Source: Bryobacterales bacterium
GTDB taxonomy: Bacteria; Acidobacteriota; Terriglobia; Bryobacterales; Bryobacteraceae
DNA: 64,000 bases
NCBI GenBank assembly: GCA_019261985.1
Contig: JAFAQY010000088.1
Coordinates: 1-64,000, forward strand
Direction of reading: 5' to 3'
Shown: piece by piece, positions 54,750 to 63,565 of the stretch
Layout of the letters: each line of letters opens with the position of its first letter
Numbering within the stretch: position 1 is the stretch's first letter
Position numbers and translations under genes: made by a program
Notes under the pieces: generated by a model
Databases searched by the model: none
What the model saw: only the letters and a program-made list of their open reading frames with translations
What the model was told of the DNA's origin: nothing

Positions 54750-55843
54750 CCCGCACCGGCAGGACCCGCTTGTCGCGCGTGCTGGAGCGAGCTTTTCTTT
54801 TCCTCGGGTTGCTGGGAGTGCTCGCATGGGCGGGTTCAGAGGCTGTGTCCGCAATCTGGCAGGACTGGGGCGGTTGGGTGCTCGATCGCGAAGTCGCTGG
54901 AAAAACAGTAAACATTGCGGATTATCTCGCCGACCGCGGAGACGCGCTTAAGCAGCGCATGGAAGAATGGATCGGCGCCGCTGCGCCGCGGCGCGCAACG
55001 GCCACTGTGCAGCCGCGTTCCGTAACTCCACCAACTCTATCGAAACGAGCGCCCTTCATCGGGCCAGATGGCCTTGTTGGGCGCGTCACGATCCCCCGCT
55101 TGAGTTTGAGCGCCATCGTTCGTGAAGGGACCAGCGGCAAAACTCTAAGCATCGCTGCCGGACATATCCCTGGAACTGCGTTTCCCGGCCCATCTGGAAA
55201 CACCGCAATAGCAGGGCACCGGGATACACTATTTCGCGGTCTAAAGGACATCAAGAATGGCGACGTGATTGATTTCGAAACGCTGCAAGGCCAGTTCGAA
55301 TATGAAGTTGAATCAACGGAAATCGTGACACCGAAAGATGTAGAGGTGCTGAATCCCGGTCCCCACCCGCAGCTGACATTGGTCACTTGCTATCCGTTCT
55401 ATTACGTCGGGAACGCGCCAAAGCGGTTCATCGTGAAAGCACGGTTAATGTCCGAAGCACAGCCAGAACCCGGCGTTATACGCGAGGTCGCGTTACAGGC
55501 ACAGAGACCGGCTCCGCCGAAACCATCTCAGCCATTGGTCGAGCGAAATCACGGTCCCCGTAAGCTGTCATTCACCATCCCCGTCCATCACAGCCGCCAG
55601 CTCACTCCCGGAATATCACTGGGCATTACGGATGCAAACGTCGAGGGAGGTGGCGTGTACGGCTGGATGTGGCTCATGCCGGACAGGCGCACGATCTGGC
55701 TCCACGACCGGGGCATCGACGACCCTCTGATTTTTTCCAGCGGCCCCGGCGGCGAACGCGCGGAGCTGACGATTACAAAAATCGGCGAGGAGTCGGTGTC
55801 TGGGTACGTGGTTTTGCCGGAGCAAAAGCCCGAACAACAGTAA
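54746..55843 (+). CDS. Class D-like sortase with a C-terminal extension
   Basis: 365 residues. One N-terminal membrane helix (14-33) with the catalytic domain outside the cytoplasm. The sortase core spans ~110-235: GRVTIPRLSLSAIVREGTS, His158 in NTAIAGHRDTLF, Cys215 in LTLVTCYPFYY and Arg227 in APKRFIVKA, all three catalytic residues present. AGHIPGTAFPGPSGN and YYVGNAPKRFIV are class D features. After residue ~255 there is an unusual ~110-residue beta-rich extension (VHHSRQLTPGISLGI to GYVVLPEQKP). It likely anchors the LPRTA protein to peptidoglycan or another amine. Confidence 0.92.
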   Translation: MTRTGRTRLSRVLERAFLFLGLLGVLAWAGSEAVSAIWQDWGGWVLDREVAGKTVNIADYLADRGDALKQRMEEWIGAAAPRRATATVQPRSVTPPTLSKRAPFIGPDGLVGRVTIPRLSLSAIVREGTSGKTLSIAAGHIPGTAFPGPSGNTAIAGHRDTLFRGLKDIKNGDVIDFETLQGQFEYEVESTEIVTPKDVEVLNPGPHPQLTLVTCYPFYYVGNAPKRFIVKARLMSEAQPEPGVIREVALQAQRPAPPKPSQPLVERNHGPRKLSFTIPVHHSRQLTPGISLGITDANVEGGGVYGWMWLMPDRRTIWLHDRGIDDPLIFSSGPGGERAELTITKIGEESVSGYVVLPEQKPEQQ

Positions 55844-55922
55844 CGACGTACTGATAAAGGGACGCCCGCTGAACCCGAGCTAGCTCGATCAGGCACCCGG
55901 TATACTGGAAGCGGAGAACCAA

Positions 55923-56909
55923 GTGTCAATCGGACGTTTTCTGCGCCTTTCGGCCCACCTGCAGATGCTCCCTATTTTAGAAGGGGGCGAAGAAACCCTC
56001 ATCGGCGGGCAAGCCGTGATGGAGGGCGTGATGATGCTCGCGCCGCACAGCTGCTGCATTGCCGTGCGCAAGCCGGACGGCGAAATCGTCACGGAAGAAA
56101 GGCCGGTTCAGAAGGTCGCCGACCGCTATCCTATCTTCAGGTACCCGATTTTGCGCGGGCTGGGGAGGATCGGGCAGACAATGGCGCTCGGCAGCAAGGC
56201 GCTGAAGTATTCGTTCAATCAGGCGCTGGCGGCAGAAGCAGCCGCATCCGATGCCAAGAAGCCCGCTGAAGTAAATTCCTGGATGATGACGGGAAGCCTG
56301 ATCTTCTCGGTCGCCCTTTTCCTATTCCTTTATAAATTCATCCCTCTGTTTTTGGCGACGAATTTGGGGCACGCGGTCCCGGTGCTTTCGAGTCGCTTCG
56401 CCATTAATATGACGGACGGCGCGATCCGCATCGCGATCTTTCTTACCTACCTGATGGTGCTATCCCGGCCTAAAGATATTCAGCGCGTGTTTCAATATCA
56501 CGGCGCGGAGCACAAGGTGGTCTTCAATTACGAATCCGGCAAGCCGCTGAGTGTCGAAACCGCGCAGAAGTTCACGACGTTCCATCCGCGCTGCGGGACC
56601 TGCTTTTTGCTGGTGATGCTGGTGATCGCAACCGTAGTTTATGCGCTGCTTCCCGTCGATGGCTTTCTGGCGAAATTTGCGCTGAGGATCGCGTGCCTTC
56701 CGCTGATTGTGGGTCTAAGCTATGAACTGATCCGCTTCGCGGCACGGCGGCAAGGTACGCTCCTTGGTATGCTGACCGCTCCCGGGCTGTGGCTTCAGCG
56801 AATCACGACCAAGCCGCCGGATGATACGCAGGCGGCGGTAGCCATTCACGCGCTGAATGGCGCGATGGCGCTCGAAGCCAAGCAGGGCGGCGAGCTCATT
56901 GTCGCCTGA
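55923..56909 (+). CDS. DUF1385 (YqhQ-like) membrane protein
   Basis: 328 residues. The conserved N-terminal IGGQAVMEGVMMLAP and the central block RVFQYHGAEHKVVFNYESGK, then KFTTFHPRCGTCFLLVMLV are DUF1385 hallmarks; His, Glu and the CGTC pair may bind a metal. About five hydrophobic helices. A GTG with GGAG upstream is the best start; an ATG at 55965 is the alternative. DUF1385 genes often precede prfA-prmC, as here. Function unknown. Confidence 0.9.
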   Translation: MSIGRFLRLSAHLQMLPILEGGEETLIGGQAVMEGVMMLAPHSCCIAVRKPDGEIVTEERPVQKVADRYPIFRYPILRGLGRIGQTMALGSKALKYSFNQALAAEAAASDAKKPAEVNSWMMTGSLIFSVALFLFLYKFIPLFLATNLGHAVPVLSSRFAINMTDGAIRIAIFLTYLMVLSRPKDIQRVFQYHGAEHKVVFNYESGKPLSVETAQKFTTFHPRCGTCFLLVMLVIATVVYALLPVDGFLAKFALRIACLPLIVGLSYELIRFAARRQGTLLGMLTAPGLWLQRITTKPPDDTQAAVAIHALNGAMALEAKQGGELIVA

Positions 56910-56922
56910 TACCGGAACATAG

Positions 56923-58002
56923 ATGCAATATCAGCAGAGGCTGGATGAGGCGGAGCGGCGCTTCGAGGAACTGACCGCGCAGATGGCCGATCCGGCCGTC
57001 ATAAACGATCCTTCGCTGTATCGCAAAGTCAGCAAGGCCCAGAGCGATATGGTGGAGATCGTCACCAAGTACCGAGAGTGGAAAACCGCTCACCGGGACC
57101 TGGAAGGCGCCCGGGCGATGCTGGCTGACTCCGATGCGGATTTGCGGGCGATGGCTCAGGAAGAGATCCTACGCCTGGAACCGCAGCTTGCCGACGTCGA
57201 GCAGCAGCTTAAGTACCTGCTGCTTCCGAAAGACCCCAACGACGAAAAGAACATCATTTTAGAAATCCGCGCCGGGACTGGCGGCGATGAGGCCACTCTT
57301 TTTGCGGCGGAAGTATTTCGCATGTATTCACGGTTCGCGGAAGCGCGGCGGTGGAAGGTAGAGGTAACCTCGTCAAGCGAATCTTCGGTGGGAGGACTGA
57401 AGGAAGTCATCGCCCTCGTGAGCGGCAACAAAGTCTATAGCCAGCTGAAGTACGAGAGCGGCGTGCACCGAGTTCAGCGCGTGCCCGAAACCGAGCAGCA
57501 AGGCCGCGTGCACACCTCCGCGATCACCGTGGCGGTGCTTCCGGAGGCGGATGAAGTCGAGATCAATATCGACGAAAAGGATCTTCGAATCGATACGTTC
57601 TGCTCTTCCGGTCCCGGCGGCCAAAGCGTGAACACCACCTATTCCGCCGTGCGCATTACGCATCTCCCGACGGGTCTCGTGGTTTCCTGCCAGGATGAAA
57701 AATCGCAGATCAAGAACCGCGCCAAGGGCCTGCGCGTGCTGCGCTCCCGGCTTTATGAGCTCGAGCTCGAAAAGCAACAGGAAAAGATCGGGGCCGAGCG
57801 GCGCAGCATGGTGGGTTCGGGGGACCGCAGTGAAAAGATCCGTACCTACAACTTCCCGCAAAACCGCATCACCGATCACCGCATCGGTCTAACGCTGCAT
57901 CAACTCAATCTGGTGATGGAAGGCAAGCTTGACCCGATTGTGGATGCGCTGACTAACTTCTATCAGACCGAAAAGCTGAAGGAACAGAGCGAAGCGGCGT
58001 AG
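56923..58002 (+). CDS. prfA: Peptide chain release factor 1
   Basis: 359 residues, standard length for RF1, which ends translation at UAA and UAG. The codon-recognition tripeptide is PET (188-190; PxT type as in RF1), and the GGQ motif is at 232-234 ([11 protein letters not shown]), the glutamine being the one PrmC methylates. prmC follows directly. The start at 56923 has only a weak ribosome site. Confidence 0.97.
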   Translation: MQYQQRLDEAERRFEELTAQMADPAVINDPSLYRKVSKAQSDMVEIVTKYREWKTAHRDLEGARAMLADSDADLRAMAQEEILRLEPQLADVEQQLKYLLLPKDPNDEKNIILEIRAGTGGDEATLFAAEVFRMYSRFAEARRWKVEVTSSSESSVGGLKEVIALVSGNKVYSQLKYESGVHRVQRVPETEQQGRVHTSAITVAVLPEADEVEINIDEKDLRIDTFCSSGPGGQSVNTTYSAVRITHLPTGLVVSCQDEKSQIKNRAKGLRVLRSRLYELELEKQQEKIGAERRSMVGSGDRSEKIRTYNFPQNRITDHRIGLTLHQLNLVMEGKLDPIVDALTNFYQTEKLKEQSEAA

Positions 58003-58035
58003 ATCCGCCTCCCGGCCGCGAGGAGCGGTAAGCCC

Positions 58036-58878
58036 GTGGACATCCGAACCGCGTTGCTTCAGGGCCGGCAATTGCTGGAAGAAGCCGGTATCGCGGCGCC
58101 CAGGCTCACGGCCGAAGTCCTTCTAATGCACGCGATCGGCTGCGAGCGCGCGTGGCTCTACGCACACTCCGATGACGAGCTTCGCGAGCTGTGGTGGATC
58201 CATTACGGCCGTTACTTGCATGAGCGGCTGAAAGGCAAACCCACGCAGTACATCACCGGGCGGCAAGAATTCTATGGCCGTGAATTCCGCGTGACCCCCG
58301 ACGTCCTGATTCCCCGCCCCGAAACCGAGCACTCTGTGGAGGCGGCGCTGGAGCTTGCTCGCGAAGCGCGATCAATTGTCGATATTGGAACCGGCTCGGG
58401 CGCGATCGCCGTCACGCTGGCGCTCGAAACCAAGCTGCGCATTGTCGCAACCGATATTTCGGAGCGGGCGTTACGCATCGCGCGGGGAAATGCCGCCCGG
58501 CTGGGAGCCGCGGTTGACTTCGTCGCCTGCGATCTCGGTTACGCTCTCCGCGACGGTGCCTTCGATCTGGTCGTTTCCAATCCGCCCTATGTTCCGGGGG
58601 CCGATAAAGAAAACGTGCAAAAAGAAGTCCGGGAGTATGAGCCGCATGTGGCCTTATTCGGGGGCCTCGACGGCCTCGATGTCTGCCGGCGGCTGATTCC
58701 TGAGGCGCGCCGATTGCTCCGGCCCGGAGGCGTGCTGATCGTAGAAATCGGCGCTCTCATGGAACAACAAATGCGACAACTTCTTGCCGGGTGGCGGGAC
58801 ACTTTCGTTAAAACCGACCTTGCCGGTTTGCCGCGCGTTGTGGTGGCGCGGAGGCCGAGTCCGCCCGCCGTGTCATGA
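58036..58878 (+). CDS. prmC: Release factor glutamine N5-methyltransferase
   Basis: 280 residues. A helical N-terminal domain (1-85; TRALLQGRQ-like) and a SAM-binding domain with VDIGTGSGAIAV (115-126) and the catalytic NPPY at 182-185 (SNPPYVPG). It methylates the GGQ glutamine of release factors. GTG start with GGAGCGGTAAGCCC before it. Directly downstream of prfA, the common arrangement. Confidence 0.96.
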   Translation: MDIRTALLQGRQLLEEAGIAAPRLTAEVLLMHAIGCERAWLYAHSDDELRELWWIHYGRYLHERLKGKPTQYITGRQEFYGREFRVTPDVLIPRPETEHSVEAALELAREARSIVDIGTGSGAIAVTLALETKLRIVATDISERALRIARGNAARLGAAVDFVACDLGYALRDGAFDLVVSNPPYVPGADKENVQKEVREYEPHVALFGGLDGLDVCRRLIPEARRLLRPGGVLIVEIGALMEQQMRQLLAGWRDTFVKTDLAGLPRVVVARRPSPPAVS

Positions 58879-58885
58879 TGTCGGC

Positions 58886-59623
58886 ATGCAATGGTTCGAG
58901 AACGAAGAATTCTGGAGTCTTTTGTATCCGAGGCTGTTTCGCGACCGGCATTTTGAAGCCGCGCCCGAAGAAGTAGATCGCGTACTGGCGCTCAGCGGAG
59001 TTCACCAGGGCGCAGCCCTCGACTTATGCTGCGGACCGGCCCGCCATAGCGTTTCACTCGCGAACAAGGGATTCCGCGTGACGGGAGTGGACCGCTCGCC
59101 TTTCCTGTTGAACAAAGCGCGGGAGCGCGCCGCGGGCGCCGATATCGAATTCGTGCAATGCGATGCGCGGGAATTCGTGCGCGAGCGCGCGTTCGATCTG
59201 GCGATCAGTCTGTATACGTCTTTCGGCTATTTCGAAACACGCGAAGAAGACATGCGCGTGCTGAAGAATGTAAGAGGAAATCTGAAGCCAGGCGGTGTGT
59301 TTGTCATTGATGTGATGGGAAGAGAGGTTGTGGCGTCGAAACCGTGTCACACGCTCTGGGAGGAGTTCCCGGATGGCTCGATTTTTGTTGAACACAATCA
59401 GACTCTCCCCGGCTGGACGAGGATTCGCCTCCATTGGCTGTTGGTGCAGCAAGATCGTGCGCATCGCTTTGACTTCGAACTGAGCATTTATTCCGGGCAA
59501 GAATTAAAGGAAGCTTTGGAACAGGCGGGGTTCTCGGATGTACAGATTTTCGGGAGCCTGGCAGGGACACCGTACGACGGAAATGCTGCCCGTTTAGTGG
59601 CGCGGGCGGTTGTGGTGGATTGA
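58886..59623 (+). CDS. Class I SAM-dependent methyltransferase
   Basis: 245 residues from MQWFENEEFW; the open frame extends upstream into prmC but that part is not conserved. SAM motif I is LDLCCGPARHSVSLA (45-59), then VTGVDRSPFLLNKAR and FVQCDAREF, followed by GGVFVIDVMGRE. Resembles small methyltransferases of the UbiE/BioC type; substrate unknown. It starts 7 bases after the prmC stop. Confidence 0.88.
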   Translation: MQWFENEEFWSLLYPRLFRDRHFEAAPEEVDRVLALSGVHQGAALDLCCGPARHSVSLANKGFRVTGVDRSPFLLNKARERAAGADIEFVQCDAREFVRERAFDLAISLYTSFGYFETREEDMRVLKNVRGNLKPGGVFVIDVMGREVVASKPCHTLWEEFPDGSIFVEHNQTLPGWTRIRLHWLLVQQDRAHRFDFELSIYSGQELKEALEQAGFSDVQIFGSLAGTPYDGNAARLVARAVVVD

Positions 59624-59627
59624 GGCA

Positions 59628-59657
59628 GGGCAGACGATCGGTTTCTGTCGTCTGCCC
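59628..59657. terminator. Hairpin between convergent genes
   Basis: GGGCAGACGA (59628-59637) pairs with TCGTCTGCCC (59648-59657) around a 10-base loop. It lies between the methyltransferase (+) and the secreted protein gene (-), so it may end transcription in both directions. No T-tract follows. Confidence 0.55.
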
Positions 59658-59681
59658 AGTTTGCCAGTACCGCCATTGGTG

Positions 59682-60323
59682 TTATTCAGCGGCGGCCACT
59701 CCAGTTCTATGAGCCAGGTTGACCGCCACTGCAACGTAATCGGACGGAGCCGCGACCGTTTTGAACTCGACGTGATCTTGGCATTTCACGTTCGACCGCG
59801 CCCATGCGCCGTCTACGTAAGTGCCTTGGCACATAATCGACTTGGAATTATCGATCACGGTGCTTGGCTGAACGTCCCGTGAAGTGGTCCATTCGAACAT
59901 TGCAGCAACATCTGCACGGCCGCCTTTGCGAATAGACAGCACTCGCCGTTCGGCATCGCTTAATTCTTCGGGCCGGAAATAAACGCTGAATGTGTAATGC
60001 GTGTTGTTGTACTCGTCAGAGGCCAGCGCGTGCCCTTGGTAAGAATAAGTCACTTTGTAAACACGCTCGAACGTCTTAGCCGTCGCAGGCGCGCAGAACA
60101 TGGAACCGCCTGGCTCACTTCGCTCCGCTATTTCGCATCGGCCATCCGGGACCGTTTCGGCGCTGCTTGCGAGCGTGACCATCTTCACGCCTTCGAATTT
60201 GATGGTGGAAAGATTGGAGCCGGCGGGGATGTAAGCAACCTGGTTCGTCTGCGCGGAAGCGATGCTCAGTGTAGCCGCTAGGGTCGCCGCAGCCGCGAAT
60301 CGTTTGGAATTGACTTTCTTCAT
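59682..60323 (-). CDS. Secreted hypothetical protein
   Basis: 213 residues with a signal peptide (MKKVNSKRFAAAATLAATLS, ending SIASA). The mature chain has four cysteines, CEIAERSEPGGSMFC early and MCQGTYVDG/VKCQDHVEF late, likely two disulfides, and beta-rich text between. AAGGAG precedes the ATG. I do not recognise the family. It is divergent from the large secreted protein at 60634, with two palindromes between. Confidence 0.7.
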   Translation of the reverse strand: MKKVNSKRFAAAATLAATLSIASAQTNQVAYIPAGSNLSTIKFEGVKMVTLASSAETVPDGRCEIAERSEPGGSMFCAPATAKTFERVYKVTYSYQGHALASDEYNNTHYTFSVYFRPEELSDAERRVLSIRKGGRADVAAMFEWTTSRDVQPSTVIDNSKSIMCQGTYVDGAWARSNVKCQDHVEFKTVAAPSDYVAVAVNLAHRTGVAAAE

Positions 60324-60348
60324 CGTATTTCTCCTTTTTTAAATCTCT

Positions 60349-60365
60349 ACCGAGCCTTGCTCGGT
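60349..60365 (-). promoter_or_regulatory. Hairpin in the leader of the secreted protein gene
   Basis: ACCGAGC and GCTCGGT form a 7-bp stem with a 3-base loop, about 8 bases upstream of the AAGGAG ribosome site on the minus strand. It might influence translation or message stability. Confidence 0.35.
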
Positions 60366-60461
60366 TGGCAGAGGGATTTGCACGCTGCCAGCCACAATTG
60401 TTTTTTCAAAAATACGTCCAAAATGTTGAAAAAGCGGGGCTGGTCCGCCGAACGCGCGCTC

Positions 60462-60483
60462 GTGTTAACACTTCGGTTAACCG
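60462..60483. promoter_or_regulatory. Two adjacent GTTAAC palindromes, possible operator
   Basis: GTGTTAACAC (60462-60471) and CGGTTAACCG (60474-60483) are perfect 10-bp palindromes with the same GTTAAC core and centres 12 bases apart. They sit in the 310-base divergent spacer 60324-60633, roughly mid-way, where a regulator of both genes could bind. No other gene is seen in this spacer. Confidence 0.4.
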
Positions 60484-60633
60484 GACGTAAACAGCGAGGC
60501 TAATGAGAGTCGCCATTTAGGCAGCTCTGAGATTCCATGGCAGGCTCGCGGGTTCACTTTTGATTCACGTTTCCAAACGGAGGTTGAACGCTATTCCGCA
60601 CCGGGATAGAATCGCTGCATTGGAGACGCTCCC

Positions 60634-62565
60634 TTGATCACTCAACTCCGTATCACCTCGCGAATTCCCATGTTCTTGCTCACGGCGCCACTTCTCTCCG
60701 CGCTCGCCGCACCGCTCGCAGCCGAGTGCGTCGATTACTCGAAAGATCCGGCTGGATGCCAGCCCTCCACCTTCGACACTCCGATCGGGCAGATGCCTTC
60801 GGTCCGGGTGAATGCGAAGGGGGAAATCGATCCGTTCTCCTCGGAGCAGGACGCGCGGGCAGGCGTCGCGAGGCTCGAGAAAGAGCTGCACTTATTCCGC
60901 AACATGGAGCACATTCATTGGGTCCTGACCGTTCCTTCCACGAAGGACCCGGCTACCGGGGCGTGGCGCGGCGGCGATCTCGATGCGGCGGGCGATGGAC
61001 GCGGGCTCGGCATCGCCGGGAATTGCATTTTTGTCGGCCATCAGAACGGACCAGGACGAAAGCACGCCATTAATATTTTCAAAATTCAGCCGGATCCGGA
61101 AAAGCAGCCTCCTATGCAGGTCGGCGAGATTCCGGCGATGTTCGAAGGCAATCAGGGCTTCGACGACCGCGAACTCCGCGGGTTGGTTTACAAGACCTCA
61201 CAAGGCGAGGACCGCTACCTTCTTGCGCGCAACGCGGGCACGAACACCATCGGCAGAATGGAGACTTACTGGATCGACATAAATACATGCTTGCCCATGT
61301 CGAAAAGCGAAATAACCGATTTTGGCGGGCAATCGCACGAGTTCTTCCTTTGGCACGATCCCGCGAACACTAATCGCGTGTTGATTTACATGACCAACTG
61401 GACTTCGGGATTGCCCGACCAGGAGCATCCCGGCCTGAAAACGCCGGATCTTTTCGTTCTTGCCGCTACCGACGAAAACACCGGAGAAATGTTGCCGAAA
61501 GCGAAGCTGCTTGCGACTTTCACGTTGCAAGAGGTCGGCGGCCCCCCTGTGAACGAGAAGCCGGACGCAACCGGTCTGTTTTCGGACGGCCGATTTCTCG
61601 ATTTCAGCGACAACAAAAATCTGTTAGGGCGTGGCGGAAATTTCCAGAACAACGAACAAAACCGGCTGCATTCGCTTTCGGTATTAGACGACGGAGAACG
61701 CGCCTACATAGCCGGCACGACCGCCGGGTTCTATGTGCTGGATACAGAGGCCATCGCTCACCATCGCGATGCCGAGCTGGCGGCGGGAGCCGCGGGGTGC
61801 AACCAGCGGTCGACGATTGTCTCCGTGAATGGCGCCATCGACTCCTCCAGGCTTCCGGTTGTGGCGAACGATTGTCTCCACATGGTGATCAACAACGACC
61901 CCGGGCTCAAGGCTTATTTGGCGTCGAACGCTTCCGATCAGGCCAAAGCGCAGCGCTATTTAGTCCTGCTGACCCGCTCGCGGTTCGACGTTTACCCGCC
62001 GGTAAACGCGACGCCGACAGGAACGCACAGCGCGGTTTTCGTGCCGAACCGTCCAGCGCAGGTTAAAGGCAACACAAAAGGCCGGCCCGCTTACGTCTGG
62101 CTGACCGACGAAAACGGAGGGTGCCCGTTGAATTACGCCCGAATGGTGTCGGTGGAGTCGGAGATTACTCCCATCATGGTCGGGGCGTTTTCCATTCCGG
62201 ATAATCAACTAGACGAATGTCTCACGCAGGCGATCACGGAGCCGAACGGCGCACGCCGGCAAATCGTGGCTCAACAGAATCACAACCCGACGGTTTTCAA
62301 AAATCTGGTGTTCAATACCTGGTACGGTCACGGTCTCCGCGTAATCGATATTTCGATTCCGCAGACTCCGAGAGAAGTGGGGTATGCGTTAACGCTTCCG
62401 CACGGTATCGCCAGAACCTATCCGGTTTTTCGAGACGGGTTGATTTACTGGGTGGATAATAAGACCGGGCTGCACGTGGCCAAGTACACTGGACCGCGCG
62501 CGAATGAGCTGCCGGGTCCAGGGTCCGGTGTTTACGAAGGGAATGCCACCAGCCCGCATCGGTGA
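60634..62565 (+). CDS. Large secreted propeller-like protein (LVIVD-like)
   Basis: 643 residues from TTG 60634, with GGAG eight bases upstream; ATG 60670 is an alternative without a ribosome site. A signal peptide ends PLAAE. The mature protein has repeated beta-strand units with GLRVIDISIPQTPREVGYAL near the end, the pattern of LVIVD-type propellers, and several cysteines (ECVDYSKDPAGC; GCNQRS; NDCLHM; GGCPLNY). A conserved-looking HGIARTYPVFRDGLIYWVDN closes the propeller. Function unknown; grouped with the metal-domain and cytochrome genes downstream. Confidence 0.75.
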   Translation: MITQLRITSRIPMFLLTAPLLSALAAPLAAECVDYSKDPAGCQPSTFDTPIGQMPSVRVNAKGEIDPFSSEQDARAGVARLEKELHLFRNMEHIHWVLTVPSTKDPATGAWRGGDLDAAGDGRGLGIAGNCIFVGHQNGPGRKHAINIFKIQPDPEKQPPMQVGEIPAMFEGNQGFDDRELRGLVYKTSQGEDRYLLARNAGTNTIGRMETYWIDINTCLPMSKSEITDFGGQSHEFFLWHDPANTNRVLIYMTNWTSGLPDQEHPGLKTPDLFVLAATDENTGEMLPKAKLLATFTLQEVGGPPVNEKPDATGLFSDGRFLDFSDNKNLLGRGGNFQNNEQNRLHSLSVLDDGERAYIAGTTAGFYVLDTEAIAHHRDAELAAGAAGCNQRSTIVSVNGAIDSSRLPVVANDCLHMVINNDPGLKAYLASNASDQAKAQRYLVLLTRSRFDVYPPVNATPTGTHSAVFVPNRPAQVKGNTKGRPAYVWLTDENGGCPLNYARMVSVESEITPIMVGAFSIPDNQLDECLTQAITEPNGARRQIVAQQNHNPTVFKNLVFNTWYGHGLRVIDISIPQTPREVGYALTLPHGIARTYPVFRDGLIYWVDNKTGLHVAKYTGPRANELPGPGSGVYEGNATSPHR

Positions 62566-62569
62566 GCCA

Positions 62570-63565
62570 GTGACACGCAAGTTCTTCGGGGGCATTTCGA
62601 TTTTTGCGCTGTTAGCCGCAGCATCGGCGGCGTGGGCGTTCTTCCAGGGTTCCACTCCGGAGGAAGAAACCGCCTGGGTGTGCCCGATGCATCCGGACTA
62701 CACGATGGAGGTTCCAGGAAAATGTCCGCGCTGCGGAATGGATTTGGTTCACGCCGCGCCGTTCGATGTCAGCGATTACCGGCTCGATTTCCAAACTACG
62801 CCAGCCGTGGTGAAGCCCGGGCAAAAGGCCACATTGACGTTCAAGATGTTTCACCCGGGTACCGGCGAGCAGATCAAGAAATTCGAGACAGTGCATGAAA
62901 AACAGTTTCATCTATTCGTGATCAGCCAGGATATGGACTATTTCCAGCACATTCACCCGCAGGAGCAGCCCGATGGTACCTGGACCATTGATGCTACGCT
63001 TCCGAAAGCCGGTTACTACAAGATCTTGTGTGATTTCATGCCGAGTGGCGGCGCCCCGCAGTTCCTCGCCCGACCCTTAGTGACCGCCGGTTACACCGGA
63101 GACTTAGAATCCGGTAGCGCCCATTTGACCCCGGATACGAAAGCTTCAAAGACCGTCGAAGATATCACCGCAAGCGTTTCTTACGACCCGCCCGCCTGCG
63201 TGGTGGGGCTGTACTGCCACATGAATTATTTCCTGACGGATTCCTCGACCGGCAAGCCGGTGACGGACCTTCAAACATATTTAGGAGCGTTCGGACATAC
63301 GCTCATCATGAGCGAAGATATGATCGATTACGTCCATTCGCATCCGCTGGACATATTGGCGATGCCCGACGATGACGGCGGTCCCCCGGTGTTCTTGATT
63401 CCTCCGGGCGCTGACCTAGAAAAACTGCGTGGCGGGCCTGAAGTAACGTTTGAGGGTTTGATGCCGAAGCCCGGCCGTTATCGCGCCTGGACGCAATTCC
63501 GCCGCAACGACAAAGTCCATACCTTTGCATTTACGTTCAATGTGGTCAATGCTCCCAGTGAATAG
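62570..63565 (+). CDS. Membrane-anchored protein with heavy-metal-binding domain
   Basis: 331 residues from a GTG five bases after the preceding stop codon. An N-terminal hydrophobic segment (7-24), then a heavy-metal-binding YHS-like domain: WVCPMHPDYTMEVPGKCPRC with Cys38, His41, Cys52, Cys55 and Met57. Further on, beta domains rich in His and Met (DMDYFQHIHPQ; MSEDMIDYVHSHPLDILAM), resembling the periplasmic parts of copper-handling proteins. It likely binds Cu or Zn in the periplasm. Followed by the cytochrome gene. Confidence 0.82.
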   Translation: MTRKFFGGISIFALLAAASAAWAFFQGSTPEEETAWVCPMHPDYTMEVPGKCPRCGMDLVHAAPFDVSDYRLDFQTTPAVVKPGQKATLTFKMFHPGTGEQIKKFETVHEKQFHLFVISQDMDYFQHIHPQEQPDGTWTIDATLPKAGYYKILCDFMPSGGAPQFLARPLVTAGYTGDLESGSAHLTPDTKASKTVEDITASVSYDPPACVVGLYCHMNYFLTDSSTGKPVTDLQTYLGAFGHTLIMSEDMIDYVHSHPLDILAMPDDDGGPPVFLIPPGADLEKLRGGPEVTFEGLMPKPGRYRAWTQFRRNDKVHTFAFTFNVVNAPSE

